Positions 19,859 to 27,997 of a stretch of DNA of 64,000 nucleotides are shown one piece after another. Position numbers and translations under genes: made by a program. Numbering within the stretch: the first letter of the stretch is position 1; every line of letters starts with the position of its first letter. Source of the DNA: Nocardioides sp. TF02-7 (GTDB taxonomy: Bacteria; Actinomycetota; Actinomycetes; Propionibacteriales; Nocardioidaceae); NCBI RefSeq assembly GCF_022437945.1, contig NZ_CP092535.1, positions 1,798,001 through 1,862,000 of the forward strand. The letters run 5' to 3'. The notes under the pieces were generated by a model, which saw nothing but the letters and a program-made list of their open reading frames with translations, had not been told where the DNA came from and did no database searches.

Positions 19859-20873
19859 GTGGGCATCATCGGCGACATCGGCCACTTCATCATGGTGCCG
19901 CTGTACTACGTCATCTCGGCGGTCCTCGTCGCGTGGCACAAGCTGTTCAGCCTGTTCCTCGACCCGGCGGGCGGCGCGTCCTGGGCGCTGTCGATCATCG
20001 GCCTGACGCTGGTGATCCGGGCGGCGCTGATCCCGCTCTTCGTGAAGCAGATCAAGTCCAGCCGCAACATGCAGCTGCTGCAGCCGAAGGTCCGGGAGCT
20101 GCAGAAGAAGTACGGGCACGACCGGCAGCGTCTCGCCGAGGAGACGATGAAGCTCTACCGCGAGGCGGGCACCAACCCGTTCGCGTCGTGCCTGCCGATC
20201 CTGCTGCAGATGCCGATCTTCTTCGCGCTCTTCCGGCTGCTCGACCAGGCCGCGCGGAGCGGAAAGGCTCACGGCTTCCTCACCCCCGAGCTCGCCGACC
20301 AGTTCGGCAACGCCGAGGTGTTCGGCGCGATCCCGCTCGCCGACTCGTTCTGGGGCGCGCGGACCTGGGGCGACGACCCCAACGGCACGGTCATGGTCGT
20401 GTCGCTGGTGCTGGTGCTGGCGATGACGGCGACGACCTTCACGACCCAGCGCCAGCTGATGGCCAAGAACATGCCGGCCGACGCGATGACCGGCCCCTAC
20501 GCGCAGCAGCAGAAGATGCTGCTCTACATCCTGCCGGTGGCGTTCGGTCTCGGCGGCGTGGCGTTCCCGATCGGCGTCCTCCCTGTACTGGACGACGTCG
20601 AACTTGTGGACGATGGGCCAGCAGTTCTACGTGATCCGCAACAACCCGGCCCCGGGAACGCCCGCGTTCCAGGCCAAGCAGGAGCGGGACAAGGCGAAGG
20701 CCGCGAAGCATCCCGAGAAGTACGCCGCCTACGAGGCGCCGGTCGTCGAGATCCCCGAGCCGGAGCGCCGGCCGGCCCAGCAGCGGCAGCAGCCGAAGCG
20801 GCAGACCCGCTCGCAGCGGAAGTCCGGCAAGCCCGGCAACGGACAGAACAAGAAGCAGGGAGGCAACAGGTGA
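19859..20873 (+). CDS. yidC: Membrane protein insertase YidC (frame broken by one extra C)
   Basis: About 337 residues. YidC inserts and folds inner-membrane proteins, alone or with SecYEG. Start chosen at the GTG at 19859 because AAGGAG sits 9 bp upstream (19844-19849). The protein begins [10 protein letters not shown]. Core motifs include [24 protein letters not shown] and [13 protein letters not shown]. The frame breaks at a CCC run (20581-20583); removing one C gives [17 protein letters not shown], the conserved last membrane segment. The C-terminal tail is basic (K-K-Q-G-G-N-R). The stop overlaps the jag start (GTGA). Confidence 0.92.
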
Positions 20874-21434
20874 GCACCGAGCTCGACGGGAACGTGACCG
20901 AGGTCGAGGAGAGCGACGTGACCGGCACGCCCGGCGCCACTGGCCCTAGCGACGCGCCGGCGGACGGCGCGCTGGTCGAGCGGCTCGAGCGCGAGGGCGA
21001 CGTCGCCGCCGACTACCTCGAGGAGCTGCTCGACATCGCCGACCTCGACGGTGACCTCGACATCGACGTGGAGGCCGACCGGGCCGCCGTGTCGATCGTC
21101 GGCGCGGACCTCACCCAGCTGGTGGGGCCCGACGGTCAGGTGCTGGAGGCGCTCCAGGAGCTCACCCGCCTGGCCGTCTACCGCGAGACCGGCGAGCGGT
21201 CGCGGCTGATGCTCGACATCTCGGGCTTCCGGGCCGACAAGCGGGCCCGGCTGACCAAGCTCGGTGCCGAGGCCGCGGCGAAGGTGCAGGAGTCGGGTGA
21301 GGCGCTGTCGCTCGACCCGATGTCGCCGTTCGAGCGGAAGATCGTCCACGACGCGGTGGCCGAGGCCGGCCTCCGGTCGGAGTCGGAGGGCGTGGAGCCT
21401 CGGCGCTACGTCGTCGTGCTCCCCTGCCGACTGA
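20870..21434 (+). CDS. jag: Jag/KhpB-type KH-R3H RNA-binding protein (stop lost by one extra C)
   Basis: About 187 residues. The protein has an acidic N-terminus, a Jag-N/KH region ([15 protein letters not shown], then [13 protein letters not shown]) and an R3H region near the end ([14 protein letters not shown]). It binds RNA and is co-conserved with YidC. As sequenced, the frame runs past the expected end into rsmG. Removing one C from CCCC at 21421-21424 gives the usual ending R-Y-V-V-V-L-P-A-D and a stop at 21432-21434. The apparent Jag-RsmG fusion is therefore almost certainly an artefact. Confidence 0.88.
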
Positions 21435-21447
21435 GTCTCCAGGCGAC

Positions 21448-21461
21448 GTTTCACGTGGAAC
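21448..21461. promoter_or_regulatory. parS-like centromere site (one mismatch)
   Basis: GTTTCACGTGGAAC differs from the perfect palindrome GTTTCACGTGAAAC by one base. It lies at the jag-rsmG junction and overlaps the predicted rsmG start. ParB binds such sites to nucleate the origin partition complex. Confidence 0.8.
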
Positions 21462-22270
21462 CAGCGGGTGACGGTGGGGTTTCCGGGGACGGCCCGGGCC
21501 CCGGCCCCGGCCCCGCCCCGCCGGTCGCGGCGGCGCTCTTCGGCGCCGACCGGATGGCCCTGGTCGAGCAGTACGCCGACCTGCTGGCGACCGATGGCGT
21601 GGTGCGCGGGCTGATCGGGCCCCGCGAGGTGCCCCGGTTGTGGGACCGCCACCTCGTCAACTGCGGGCTGCTGGCGACCGCACTCCCCCGCGGCTGCTCC
21701 GTGGCGGACGTCGGGTCGGGAGCCGGGCTGCCGGGTCTGGTGCTGGCGCTGGCGCGGCCGGATGTCCGGGTGACGTTGGTGGAGCCGCTGCTCCGGCGTA
21801 CCTCGTTCCTGACCGAGGCGGCGACGGCGCTCGGCCTCGACAACGTCGAGGTGCGGCGCGCCCGTGCCGACGCCCTGCACGGCCAGCGGTCGTTCGACGT
21901 GGTCACGGCCCGGGCCGTGGCCCCGATGGAGCGGCTCGTCGGGTGGTGCATGCCGTTGGTGGCTCCGGAGGGCTCGTTGCTGGCGATGAAGGGCACGTCA
22001 GCCGAGGAGGAGCTGGTCGGTGCGGCAGACGTCCTCCGCCGGCTCGGGTGCGCCCGGCCCGTCGTCGAGACGCTGACCCTCCCCGGCTCCCCTGGGCAGC
22101 CTGGGGCGGAGGAGGTCGTCCACACCCGCGTCGTGCGAGTTACGTGGGCGGATCCGGCGCGGGTATCGTGGCCGTCCGCCGGCAAGCGCACCGGCGCACC
22201 CGGTGGCCGGGGTGCGGGTCGGAGCCCCGCCGCGCGCCGGCGACCACGATCTCGCGATCGGCGGCGATGA
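21455..22270 (+). CDS. rsmG: 16S rRNA (guanine-527-N7)-methyltransferase RsmG
   Basis: About 271 residues. It methylates N7 of G527 in 16S rRNA; in other bacteria its loss gives low-level streptomycin resistance. The SAM-binding motif is V-A-D-V-G-S-G-A-G-L-P-G. P-R-L-W-D-R-H-L-V-N-C and D-V-V-T-A-R-A-V-A-P-M are also typical. The likely start is the GTG at 21455 inside the parS-like site (V-E-P-A-G-D-G). The C-terminal 40 residues are Arg/Gly/Pro-rich and poorly conserved, so the exact end may also be affected by an indel. Confidence 0.9.
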   Translation: MEPAGDGGVSGDGPGPGPGPAPPVAAALFGADRMALVEQYADLLATDGVVRGLIGPREVPRLWDRHLVNCGLLATALPRGCSVADVGSGAGLPGLVLALARPDVRVTLVEPLLRRTSFLTEAATALGLDNVEVRRARADALHGQRSFDVVTARAVAPMERLVGWCMPLVAPEGSLLAMKGTSAEEELVGAADVLRRLGCARPVVETLTLPGSPGQPGAEEVVHTRVVRVTWADPARVSWPSAGKRTGAPGGRGAGRSPAARRRPRSRDRRR

Positions 22271-22308
22271 ACGCCGCTCGGGCCTGACGCCCCGTCGCCG
22301 CGGGGTGG

Positions 22309-22373
22309 TTATCCACCGTGCGAGTGGCCGGTTCCCAGGCGTAACGTCCACAGATTTTCCATTCTTTTCCACA
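22309..22373. promoter_or_regulatory. DnaA-box-like cluster upstream of parA
   Basis: Three DnaA-box-like 9-mers lie in the 113-bp rsmG-parA gap: TTATCCACC (22309-22317), ACGTCCACA (22344-22352) and TTTTCCACA (22365-22373), just before the parA ribosome-binding site AGGAGG. They may couple parAB expression to DnaA. This is inference from sequence only. Confidence 0.45.
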
Positions 22374-22383
22374 GGAGGCTGCG

Positions 22384-23424
22384 GTGGCCGGAGACCACGA
22401 GGATCGACCCGCGGACGCGACGGGTGACGCCGTTTCACGTGAAACAGGGCTCGACGGCTCCGACGTTTCACGTGAAACCGGATTCCCGGTCCGGACCGCT
22501 GCGGACCTCGCCGAGCTCGATCCGGGCTTCGACGACCACCAGACTCCCCTGGCAAAGGCAGCGCACCACTCGGTGCTGGTGCGGCAGGGCATCCAGAGCC
22601 AGCGGGTCCCCCGCCCGCGCGAGACCCGGGTCTTCGTCGTCGCCAACCAGAAGGGCGGGGTCGGCAAGACGACGTCGACGGTCAACATCGCCGCGGCGCT
22701 CACCCAGCTCGGGCAGCGGGTGCTGGTGGTCGACCTCGACCCCCAGGGGAACGCGTCGACCGCCCTCAACGTCGAGCACCGTCAGGGAACGCCCGGCACC
22801 TACGAGGTGCTGGTCGAGGGTGCGCCGATCGCCGACGTCCTCGCGCCCTGCCCCGACTGCGCGGGCCTCGAGGTGGTGCCGGCGACGATCGACCTCGCAG
22901 GGGCGGAGATCGAGCTGGTCAGCGTGGTCGCGCGGGAGAGCCGGCTCAAGAAGGCCCTGACCGCCCACCCCCGGATCGGGAGCGCCGCGGACGCCGGCGA
23001 GGACCGGTTCGACTACGTGCTCATCGACTGCCCGCCGTCGCTCGGCCTGCTCACGCTCAACGCGCTCGTCGCCGGCGCGGAGATGCTGATCCCGATCCAG
23101 GCCGAGTACTACGCCCTGGAGGGCCTCGGGCAGCTCCTCTCCACCGTCGACATGGTCCGGGCCCACCTCAACCCCGAGCTCGCCGTGTCCACCATCCTGC
23201 TCACCATGTACGACGCCCGGACGCGGCTGGCGGCGGGCGTGGCGCAGGAGGTGCGCGAGCACTTCGGCACGCAGGTGCTCAAGACCGCGATCCCCCGCTC
23301 GGTGCGGGTGTCGGAGGCGCCGTCGTACGCGCAGACCGTGATGACCTACGATCCGGGATCGCCGGGCGCGCTCAGCTACCTCGAGGCGGCCCGGGAGATC
23401 GCGACCCGAGGGAGCCTTGGATGA
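22384..23424 (+). CDS. parA: Chromosome partitioning ATPase ParA (Soj)
   Basis: 346 residues, intact. ParA is a deviant-Walker ATPase that moves ParB-parS complexes. The deviant Walker A motif is KGGVGKT (90-96), preceded by V-F-V-V-A-N-Q. V-V-D-L-D-P-Q-G-N-A-S-T and D-Y-V-L-I-D-C-P-P-S-L-G-L-L are the other motifs. The 80-residue N-terminal extension contains two copies of V-S-R-E-T-G encoded by two parS sites read in the same frame. GTG start with AGGAGG 6 bp upstream. Confidence 0.97.
   Translation: MAGDHEDRPADATGDAVSRETGLDGSDVSRETGFPVRTAADLAELDPGFDDHQTPLAKAAHHSVLVRQGIQSQRVPRPRETRVFVVANQKGGVGKTTSTVNIAAALTQLGQRVLVVDLDPQGNASTALNVEHRQGTPGTYEVLVEGAPIADVLAPCPDCAGLEVVPATIDLAGAEIELVSVVARESRLKKALTAHPRIGSAADAGEDRFDYVLIDCPPSLGLLTLNALVAGAEMLIPIQAEYYALEGLGQLLSTVDMVRAHLNPELAVSTILLTMYDARTRLAAGVAQEVREHFGTQVLKTAIPRSVRVSEAPSYAQTVMTYDPGSPGALSYLEAAREIATRGSLG
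22432..22445. promoter_or_regulatory. parS site (perfect)
   Basis: GTTTCACGTGAAAC, the exact palindromic ParB-binding centromere sequence, inside the 5' end of parA (codons for V-S-R-E-T). Confidence 0.96.
22465..22478. promoter_or_regulatory. parS site (perfect)
   Basis: Second exact GTTTCACGTGAAAC, 33 bp after the first (start to start), a multiple of three, so it is read in the same frame within parA. Confidence 0.96.
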
Positions 23425-24424
23425 GCAGCAGCACCCCCGCCGCGGCTTGGGCCGCGGGCTCGGGTCGTTGATCCCGACCGCCCCGCCGCCGCCTCCCGCG
23501 CCTGCCCCGGCTTCTCCCACGTCGGACAGCCCGGGCTCGGCCGGGTCGGACGGGGCTGCCGCGACCGCTGAGGCGCCGGGGACCGGTGGGACGAGCGAGG
23601 CCGTCCCGGGACTGGTGATGGTCGACGGCGCCTACTTCGCCGAGCTCGACCCCACGTCGATCCGGCCCAACCACGTCCAGCCGCGCCAGGTCTTCGACGA
23701 GGAGGCGATGGCCGAGCTGGTGCACTCGGTGCGCGAGATCGGCCTGCTGCAGCCGATCGTGGTGCGCCCCGACGGCCCGGACTCCTACGAGCTGATCATG
23801 GGCGAGCGTCGCTGGCGCGCGGCCCAGGAGGCCGGCCTCGAGACCGTCCCGGCCATCGTCCGGCAGACCGACGACGCCGACATGCTCCGCGACGCCCTGC
23901 TGGAGAACCTGCACCGTTCGCAGCTCAACCCGCTGGAGGAGGCCTCGGCCTACGCCCAGCTGCTCGAGGACTTCGGCTGCACCCACGACGAGCTGGCCCA
24001 GCGGATCGGCCGCTCCCGGCCCCAGATCAGCAACACCCTCCGCCTGCTCAAGCTCAGCCCCGCCGTGCAGCGGCGGGTGGCGGCCGGCGTCCTCTCCGCG
24101 GGCCACGCACGAGCGCTGCTCGCGGTGGCGGACGCCGACGTGCAGGACCGGCTCGCCCAGCGCGTGGTGTCGGAGGGGATCAGCGTCCGCGGGCTCGAGG
24201 AGATCGTCGCTGTCGGCGACACCGGCGACGGCCCGCGCAAGCGCGCGACGCACGCCAAGCCGGTGGCCCCGGGGCTCGCGGACCTCTCGGAGCGCCTGGC
24301 CGACCGGCTCGAGACCCGGGTGAAGGTCGACCTCGGCAAGAGCAAGGGCCGGATCGTCGTGGAGTTCGCCAACATCGGCGACCTCCAGCGGATCGTCGAC
24401 CTGATCGACCCCCGCCGGCCGTAG
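23417..24424 (+). CDS. parB: Chromosome partitioning protein ParB
   Basis: 335 residues, intact. ParB is a CTP-dependent parS-binding clamp. The N-terminus begins M-D-E-Q-Q-H-P-R-R-G-L-G-R-G-L-G-S-L-I-P, the usual ParA-interacting G-L-G-R-G-L box. A Pro/Ser/Gly-rich linker follows, then the ParB N-domain with G-E-R-R-W-R-A-A, E-N-L-H-R-S-Q-L-N-P-L-E-E-A and the HTH Q-R-I-G-R-S-R-P-Q-I-S-N. The start is TTG, overlapping the parA end by 8 bp. No ATG or GTG in this frame keeps the conserved N-terminus. Confidence 0.96.
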   Translation: MDEQQHPRRGLGRGLGSLIPTAPPPPPAPAPASPTSDSPGSAGSDGAAATAEAPGTGGTSEAVPGLVMVDGAYFAELDPTSIRPNHVQPRQVFDEEAMAELVHSVREIGLLQPIVVRPDGPDSYELIMGERRWRAAQEAGLETVPAIVRQTDDADMLRDALLENLHRSQLNPLEEASAYAQLLEDFGCTHDELAQRIGRSRPQISNTLRLLKLSPAVQRRVAAGVLSAGHARALLAVADADVQDRLAQRVVSEGISVRGLEEIVAVGDTGDGPRKRATHAKPVAPGLADLSERLADRLETRVKVDLGKSKGRIVVEFANIGDLQRIVDLIDPRRP

Positions 24425-24446
24425 CCGGTCCCTCGACCCGTCGAGA

Positions 24447-24506
24447 TTGTCGACAAAGCACCTTGTCGACTGTTGCTTTGTCGACAAAGCGCTATGGCGC
24501 TTTGTC
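24447..24506. terminator. Paired inverted repeats between convergent parB and plsC
   Basis: A perfect 14-bp inverted repeat (TTGTCGACAAAGCA at 24447-24460 with its complement at 24474-24487) overlaps a second perfect 10-bp repeat (GACAAAGCGC at 24483-24492 with its complement at 24497-24506, loop TATG). The two hairpins are mutually exclusive at the overlap. Placement between convergent genes suggests a bidirectional terminator, though no T-tract follows. Confidence 0.65.
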
Positions 24507-24529
24507 ATCGTGTCGGCACGGGGCCCGGG

Positions 24530-25304
24530 TCAGGCCGACGTGGACCCGCCCTCGCGCCGGCGAGCGGCACGGGCGGCCTGCTCCTCGGCGTCCAGCCGGT
24601 CCGCCTCCTCCGGGGTGGGCGCGGAGCCGCCGTACCGGGCGGGCGTCCACCACGAGCCCGGCCGCCGCTCCTCCTCCGGGTAGCCGGCGATCACCTCGTC
24701 GAGCATCCGCTGCATGACCGCCCGCAGCTCGGCCGTCTCGGCGGCCGGGTCGTCGCCGGTGGGGTGCAGCGGCTCGCCGACCCGGATGGCGATCGTCTTG
24801 GGCGAGCGGGAGAAGTCCTTGGGGTGGTCCTTGGTCATCAGCCGGTGGGCGCCCCACACGATCACCGGCACCAGCGGTACGCCGGCCTCGGCGGCGAGCC
24901 GGACGGCACCGGTCTTGAGCTCCCTTGATCTCGAAGGAGCGCGAGATGGTGGCCTCGGGGTAGATCCCGACCACCTCCCCTGCCCGCAGGTAGCCGAGCG
25001 CCTGCTCGAGGGCGGCGCCGCCGTCGGCCCGGTCGACCCGGATGTGGTGGAAGCTGCGCAGCAGCGGGCCGAGCCACCGGTGGTCCATCATCTCGCGCTT
25101 GATCATGAACCGGACCAGCCGCTTCGAGGGGTTGGCCCCGAGCCCGGCGTAGATGAAGTCGACGTACCCGGTGTGGTTGATCGCGAGCAGCGCCCCGCCG
25201 TGGCGGGGCACGTTGTCGGTGCCGGACATCTGGAAGCGCTGCCGGAGCAGCCGGAAGGCGAGCTTGGCACTGACGATGACCGGCGGGTAGGTGAGGTCGC
25301 GCAC
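24530..25304 (-). CDS. 1-acyl-sn-glycerol-3-phosphate acyltransferase, PlsC-like (frame broken by one extra base)
   Basis: About 258 residues. It would transfer an acyl chain to lysophosphatidate or a related lipid at the membrane. The HX4D motif is N-H-T-G-Y-V-D-F. The second block is Y-P-E-A-T-I-S-R-S, and V-P-V-I-V-W-G-A-H-R is block IV. The two parts are in different frames; removing one base in the CCC run at 24922-24924 gives F-E-I-K-E-L-K-T-G-A-V-R-L. The GTG start at 25304 yields V-R-D-L-T-Y-P-P-V-I-V. The C-terminus is a Glu/Arg-rich helix. Convergent with parB. Confidence 0.87.
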
Positions 25305-25347
25305 GCGCCGAGTCTGACAGCCGCCCGCCCCGGTCACGACGGCAGCG

Positions 25348-26562
25348 TCACCTGCGGGTGGCGAGGAACTCCGCGATCCGGCCGATGGCCTCCTCCAGCA
25401 CGTCCACGTCGGGCAGGGTGACGAGCCGGAAGTGGTCCGGCTCGGGCCAGTTGAAGCCGGTGCCGTGGGTGACGAGGATCTTCTTCGCCCGCAGCAGCTC
25501 GATCACGAACTGCTGGTCGTCCTCGATCGCATAGACCTCCGGGTCGAGGCGCGGGAAGCAGTAGAGCGCCCCGCGCGGCCGCACCGAGGTCACGCCCGGG
25601 ATCTCGTTGAGGAGCCGGTCGGCGAGCATGCTCTGCTCGTAGAACCGGCCGCCGGGCACGATCAGCTCGTTGATCGACTGGTAGCCGCCGAGCGCGGTCT
25701 GGATGGCGTGCTGGGCGGGCACGTTGGCGCACATCCGCATGTTGGCCAGCAGGGTGAGGCCCTCGAGGAAGTCCTCGGCGACCTCCTTCGGGCCGGAGAT
25801 CATCACCCAGCCGGCGCGGTAGCCGCAGACCCGGTAGGCCTTCGACAGCCCGCTGAACGTCAGGCAGAGGACATCGCCGCCCGCGGCGGCCGCGGCGTGG
25901 TGGTGGACGGCGTCGTCGAAGATGATCTTCTCGTAGATCTCGTCGGCGAAGACGACCAGCCGGTGACGCCGAGCGATGTCGACGAGCTGCTCGACCATCT
26001 CCTTGCTGTAGACGGCACCCGTGGGGTTGTTGGGGTTGATGATGACGAGGGCGTGCGTGTTCTCGGTGATCTTCGACTCGATGTCCTCGAGGTCGGGCAT
26101 CCAGTCATTGCCCTCGTCGCACCGGTAGTGCACGGGCACCCCGCCGCTCAGCGTGACCGCGCCGGTCCACAGCGGGTAGTCCGGCGCCGGGACGAGGATC
26201 TCGTTGCCGTCGTCGACGAACGCCTGGAGGACCAGCGAGATCAGCTCGGACACGCCGTTGCCGATGAACACGTCGTCGACGTCGGTGTCGCGGAGCCCGC
26301 GGGACTGGTAGTACTGCGCGACCGCGGTGCGGGCGGAGTAGATGCCCTGGGAGTCGCTGTAGCCCTGCGACTCCGGCAGGTGGTGCGTGACGTCGGCCAG
26401 GATCGCCTCGGGTGCCTCGAAGCCGAACGGTGCGGGGTTCCCGATGTTGAGCTTCAGGATGCGGTGCCCCTCGGCCTCGAGGCGCTGCGCCTCGACGAGG
26501 ATCGGGCCGCGGACGTCGTACCGGACGTTGCGGAGCTTCTGGCTCTGGCGGATCTTGCGCAT
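25348..26562 (-). CDS. PLP-dependent aminotransferase, AlaA-like (glutamate-pyruvate type)
   Basis: 404 residues, intact, class I/II fold. The family motif N-I-G-N-P-A-P-F-G-F near residue 40, I-N-P-N-N-P-T-G-A-V-Y and A-D-E-I-Y-E-K-I-I lie around the cofactor. The PLP lysine is in S-G-L-S-K-A-Y-R-V-C-G-Y-R-A-G-W. The pattern matches AlaA-type alanine aminotransferases, which make alanine from pyruvate and glutamate; substrate specificity is inferred. It runs toward plsC, 43 bp apart, and is divergent from the GNAT gene. Confidence 0.88.
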   Translation of the reverse strand: MRKIRQSQKLRNVRYDVRGPILVEAQRLEAEGHRILKLNIGNPAPFGFEAPEAILADVTHHLPESQGYSDSQGIYSARTAVAQYYQSRGLRDTDVDDVFIGNGVSELISLVLQAFVDDGNEILVPAPDYPLWTGAVTLSGGVPVHYRCDEGNDWMPDLEDIESKITENTHALVIINPNNPTGAVYSKEMVEQLVDIARRHRLVVFADEIYEKIIFDDAVHHHAAAAAGGDVLCLTFSGLSKAYRVCGYRAGWVMISGPKEVAEDFLEGLTLLANMRMCANVPAQHAIQTALGGYQSINELIVPGGRFYEQSMLADRLLNEIPGVTSVRPRGALYCFPRLDPEVYAIEDDQQFVIELLRAKKILVTHGTGFNWPEPDHFRLVTLPDVDVLEEAIGRIAEFLATRR

Positions 26563-26645
26563 CGCCTCATCCTCCCAGCACCGACCCGGCCGGCGCCTCC
26601 GGGTTCCAGAGTGCGGTGCGCGGACGCCCGGCCTACCATCGAGAC

Positions 26646-27287
26646 ATGCCGCGCACCACGGTGCCGCTGACGCTCGACCGGCTCGAGGCCCTCGACGGGC
26701 TCGGCGTGCCCTGCCGGACCTGCCTGTTCTGGGAGCTCGACCCGGTGCGGCGCGAACGCCTCGGCGACGCGGAGGCGCGCGAGGTGAAGGAGTCCTGGGT
26801 CTCGGAGGTGCTGCGGGACTGGGGGTCGTGCGGCCGGGTGGCGCTCGTCGACGGCGAGCCGGTGGGCTACCTCACCTACGCCCCGCCGGCCTACGTGCCC
26901 GGCGCCGCCGCCTTCCCCACCGCGCCGCCGTCACCCGACGCGGTGCTGCTGACGACGGCGTACGTCGTCCCCGACCAGGCCGGCGGCGGCATCGGCCGGC
27001 TCCTGGTGCAGGGCATGGCGCGCGACCTCGTGCACCGCGACGGCGTGCGCGCGGTCGAGGCCTTCGCCCACCGCGGCCGCGCGGCGCCCGGCTGCCTGCT
27101 GCCCGCGGAGTTCCTTGCCCGGGTCGGGTTCAAGACCCACCGCCCGCACCTGCGCACGCCGCGGATGCGGATGGAGCTGCGCTCGCTGGTCACCTGGAAG
27201 GACGAGGTGGAGGCGGCGCTCGAACGCCTGATCGGCGCGGTCAACCCCCGGTCCCGGCCAACGCCCGCGCACCGCGACCTCAACTGA
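26646..27287 (+). CDS. GNAT family N-acetyltransferase
   Basis: 213 residues. The acetyl-CoA binding motif A is visible as V-V-P-D-Q-A-G-G-G-I-G-R-L-L-V-Q-G-M (Q/R-x-x-G-x-G/A type). The N-terminus has a C-R-T-C-L-F-W-E-L segment typical of the GNAT proteins encoded near parB in actinobacteria. Acceptor unknown. ATG start at 26646. It ends at a repeated hairpin element facing trxA. Confidence 0.83.
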   Translation: MPRTTVPLTLDRLEALDGLGVPCRTCLFWELDPVRRERLGDAEAREVKESWVSEVLRDWGSCGRVALVDGEPVGYLTYAPPAYVPGAAAFPTAPPSPDAVLLTTAYVVPDQAGGGIGRLLVQGMARDLVHRDGVRAVEAFAHRGRAAPGCLLPAEFLARVGFKTHRPHLRTPRMRMELRSLVTWKDEVEAALERLIGAVNPRSRPTPAHRDLN

Positions 27288-27365
27288 GCTGCTGGGGTTG
27301 GGGTGGGGCCGGGAGGCCGGCGGTCGGCGCGGGGGTCCGGGTCCGGGGGTCCGGGTCCGCGGGCC

Positions 27366-27453
27366 GACGTGACGGGCAAAACCACCACTTGTCCGGCATT
27401 GCTTTGCCCGACATGTTGAGGTTTCCCCGGTCGGCCGGGGGAAACCTCACGTC
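27366..27453. repeat. 88-bp multi-hairpin repeat, copy A
   Basis: One of two near-identical copies in the window (the other at 56081-56167, opposite orientation; I count one indel and three substitutions). The ends are GACGTGA and TCACGTC. An internal hairpin has 13-bp arms (GAGGTTTCCCCGG and complement; one extra base in this copy), and CTTGTC/GACAAG and GGGCAAA/TTTGCCC pairings add further structure. It lies between the convergent GNAT and trxA genes. The rest of the 242-bp gap is G-rich without a gene. Confidence 0.88.
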
Positions 27454-27529
27454 CCCGGGCCCCCGAAATCCCCCCCGAAAACACCGACATCCGCCCCAGC
27501 GGGACGGGCGCCGAAGCACAGCGGGGAGG

Positions 27530-27856
27530 TCAGGCGATGAACTCGTCGAGCTCCTTGAGGATCGCGGCCTTCGGGCGGGCGCCGACGATGGACTTCACGA
27601 CCTCGCCGCCCTGGTAGACGTTGATCGTCGGGATGCCGGTGACGCGGTAGGAGGCCGGGGTGACCGGGTTCTCGTCGACGTTCATCTTGTAGAACGTCAC
27701 CTTGTCGCCGTGCGCGCCTGCGATCTCGTCGAGGATCGGCGACACCTGGCGGCACGGTCCGCACCACTCGGCCCAGAAGTCGACCAGCACCGGCTTGTCG
27801 GACTTCAGGACCTGTGCCTCGAACTCGGCGTCGGTCACTGCTGAGATGTTGCCCAC
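27530..27856 (-). CDS. trxA: Thioredoxin
   Basis: 108 residues, intact. Cytoplasmic disulfide reductase with the active site WCGPC (31-35) in F-W-A-E-W-C-G-P-C-R-Q and the cis-Pro loop G-I-P-T-I-N-V-Y. The GTG start at 27856 (V-G-N-I-S-A-V-T-D) has GGGGAGAA just upstream. Downstream of trxB in the same direction, 141 bp apart. Homologues are often under SigM/SigR-type redox control, which fits the nearby sigM but is not shown here. Confidence 0.96.
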   Translation of the reverse strand: MGNISAVTDAEFEAQVLKSDKPVLVDFWAEWCGPCRQVSPILDEIAGAHGDKVTFYKMNVDENPVTPASYRVTGIPTINVYQGGEVVKSIVGARPKAAILKELDEFIA

Positions 27857-27997
27857 GGCTTCTCCCCTTCGTGGTCGGTGTGTGCGACGTGTCCTGGTTG
27901 AACACGTCCCGGTGGTGGATTGTTCCTCGCGCCCTGGTCGGGCCGGCCGCACGGGTCGAGCGAGGTCGAGCGAGGTCGGGACCCGGTCGGGACCCGG

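Noticed and set aside
19790..22270. A single 826-codon frame that would fuse YidC, Jag and RsmG
   Set aside because: The joins fall at single extra bases (20581-20583 and 21421-21424) where repair restores conserved protein ends and the normal overlapping starts, so it is an artefact.
27288..27529. Small gene in the G-rich gap before trxA
   Set aside because: The short frames here cross the repeated hairpin element and have low-complexity translations with no ribosome-binding site.
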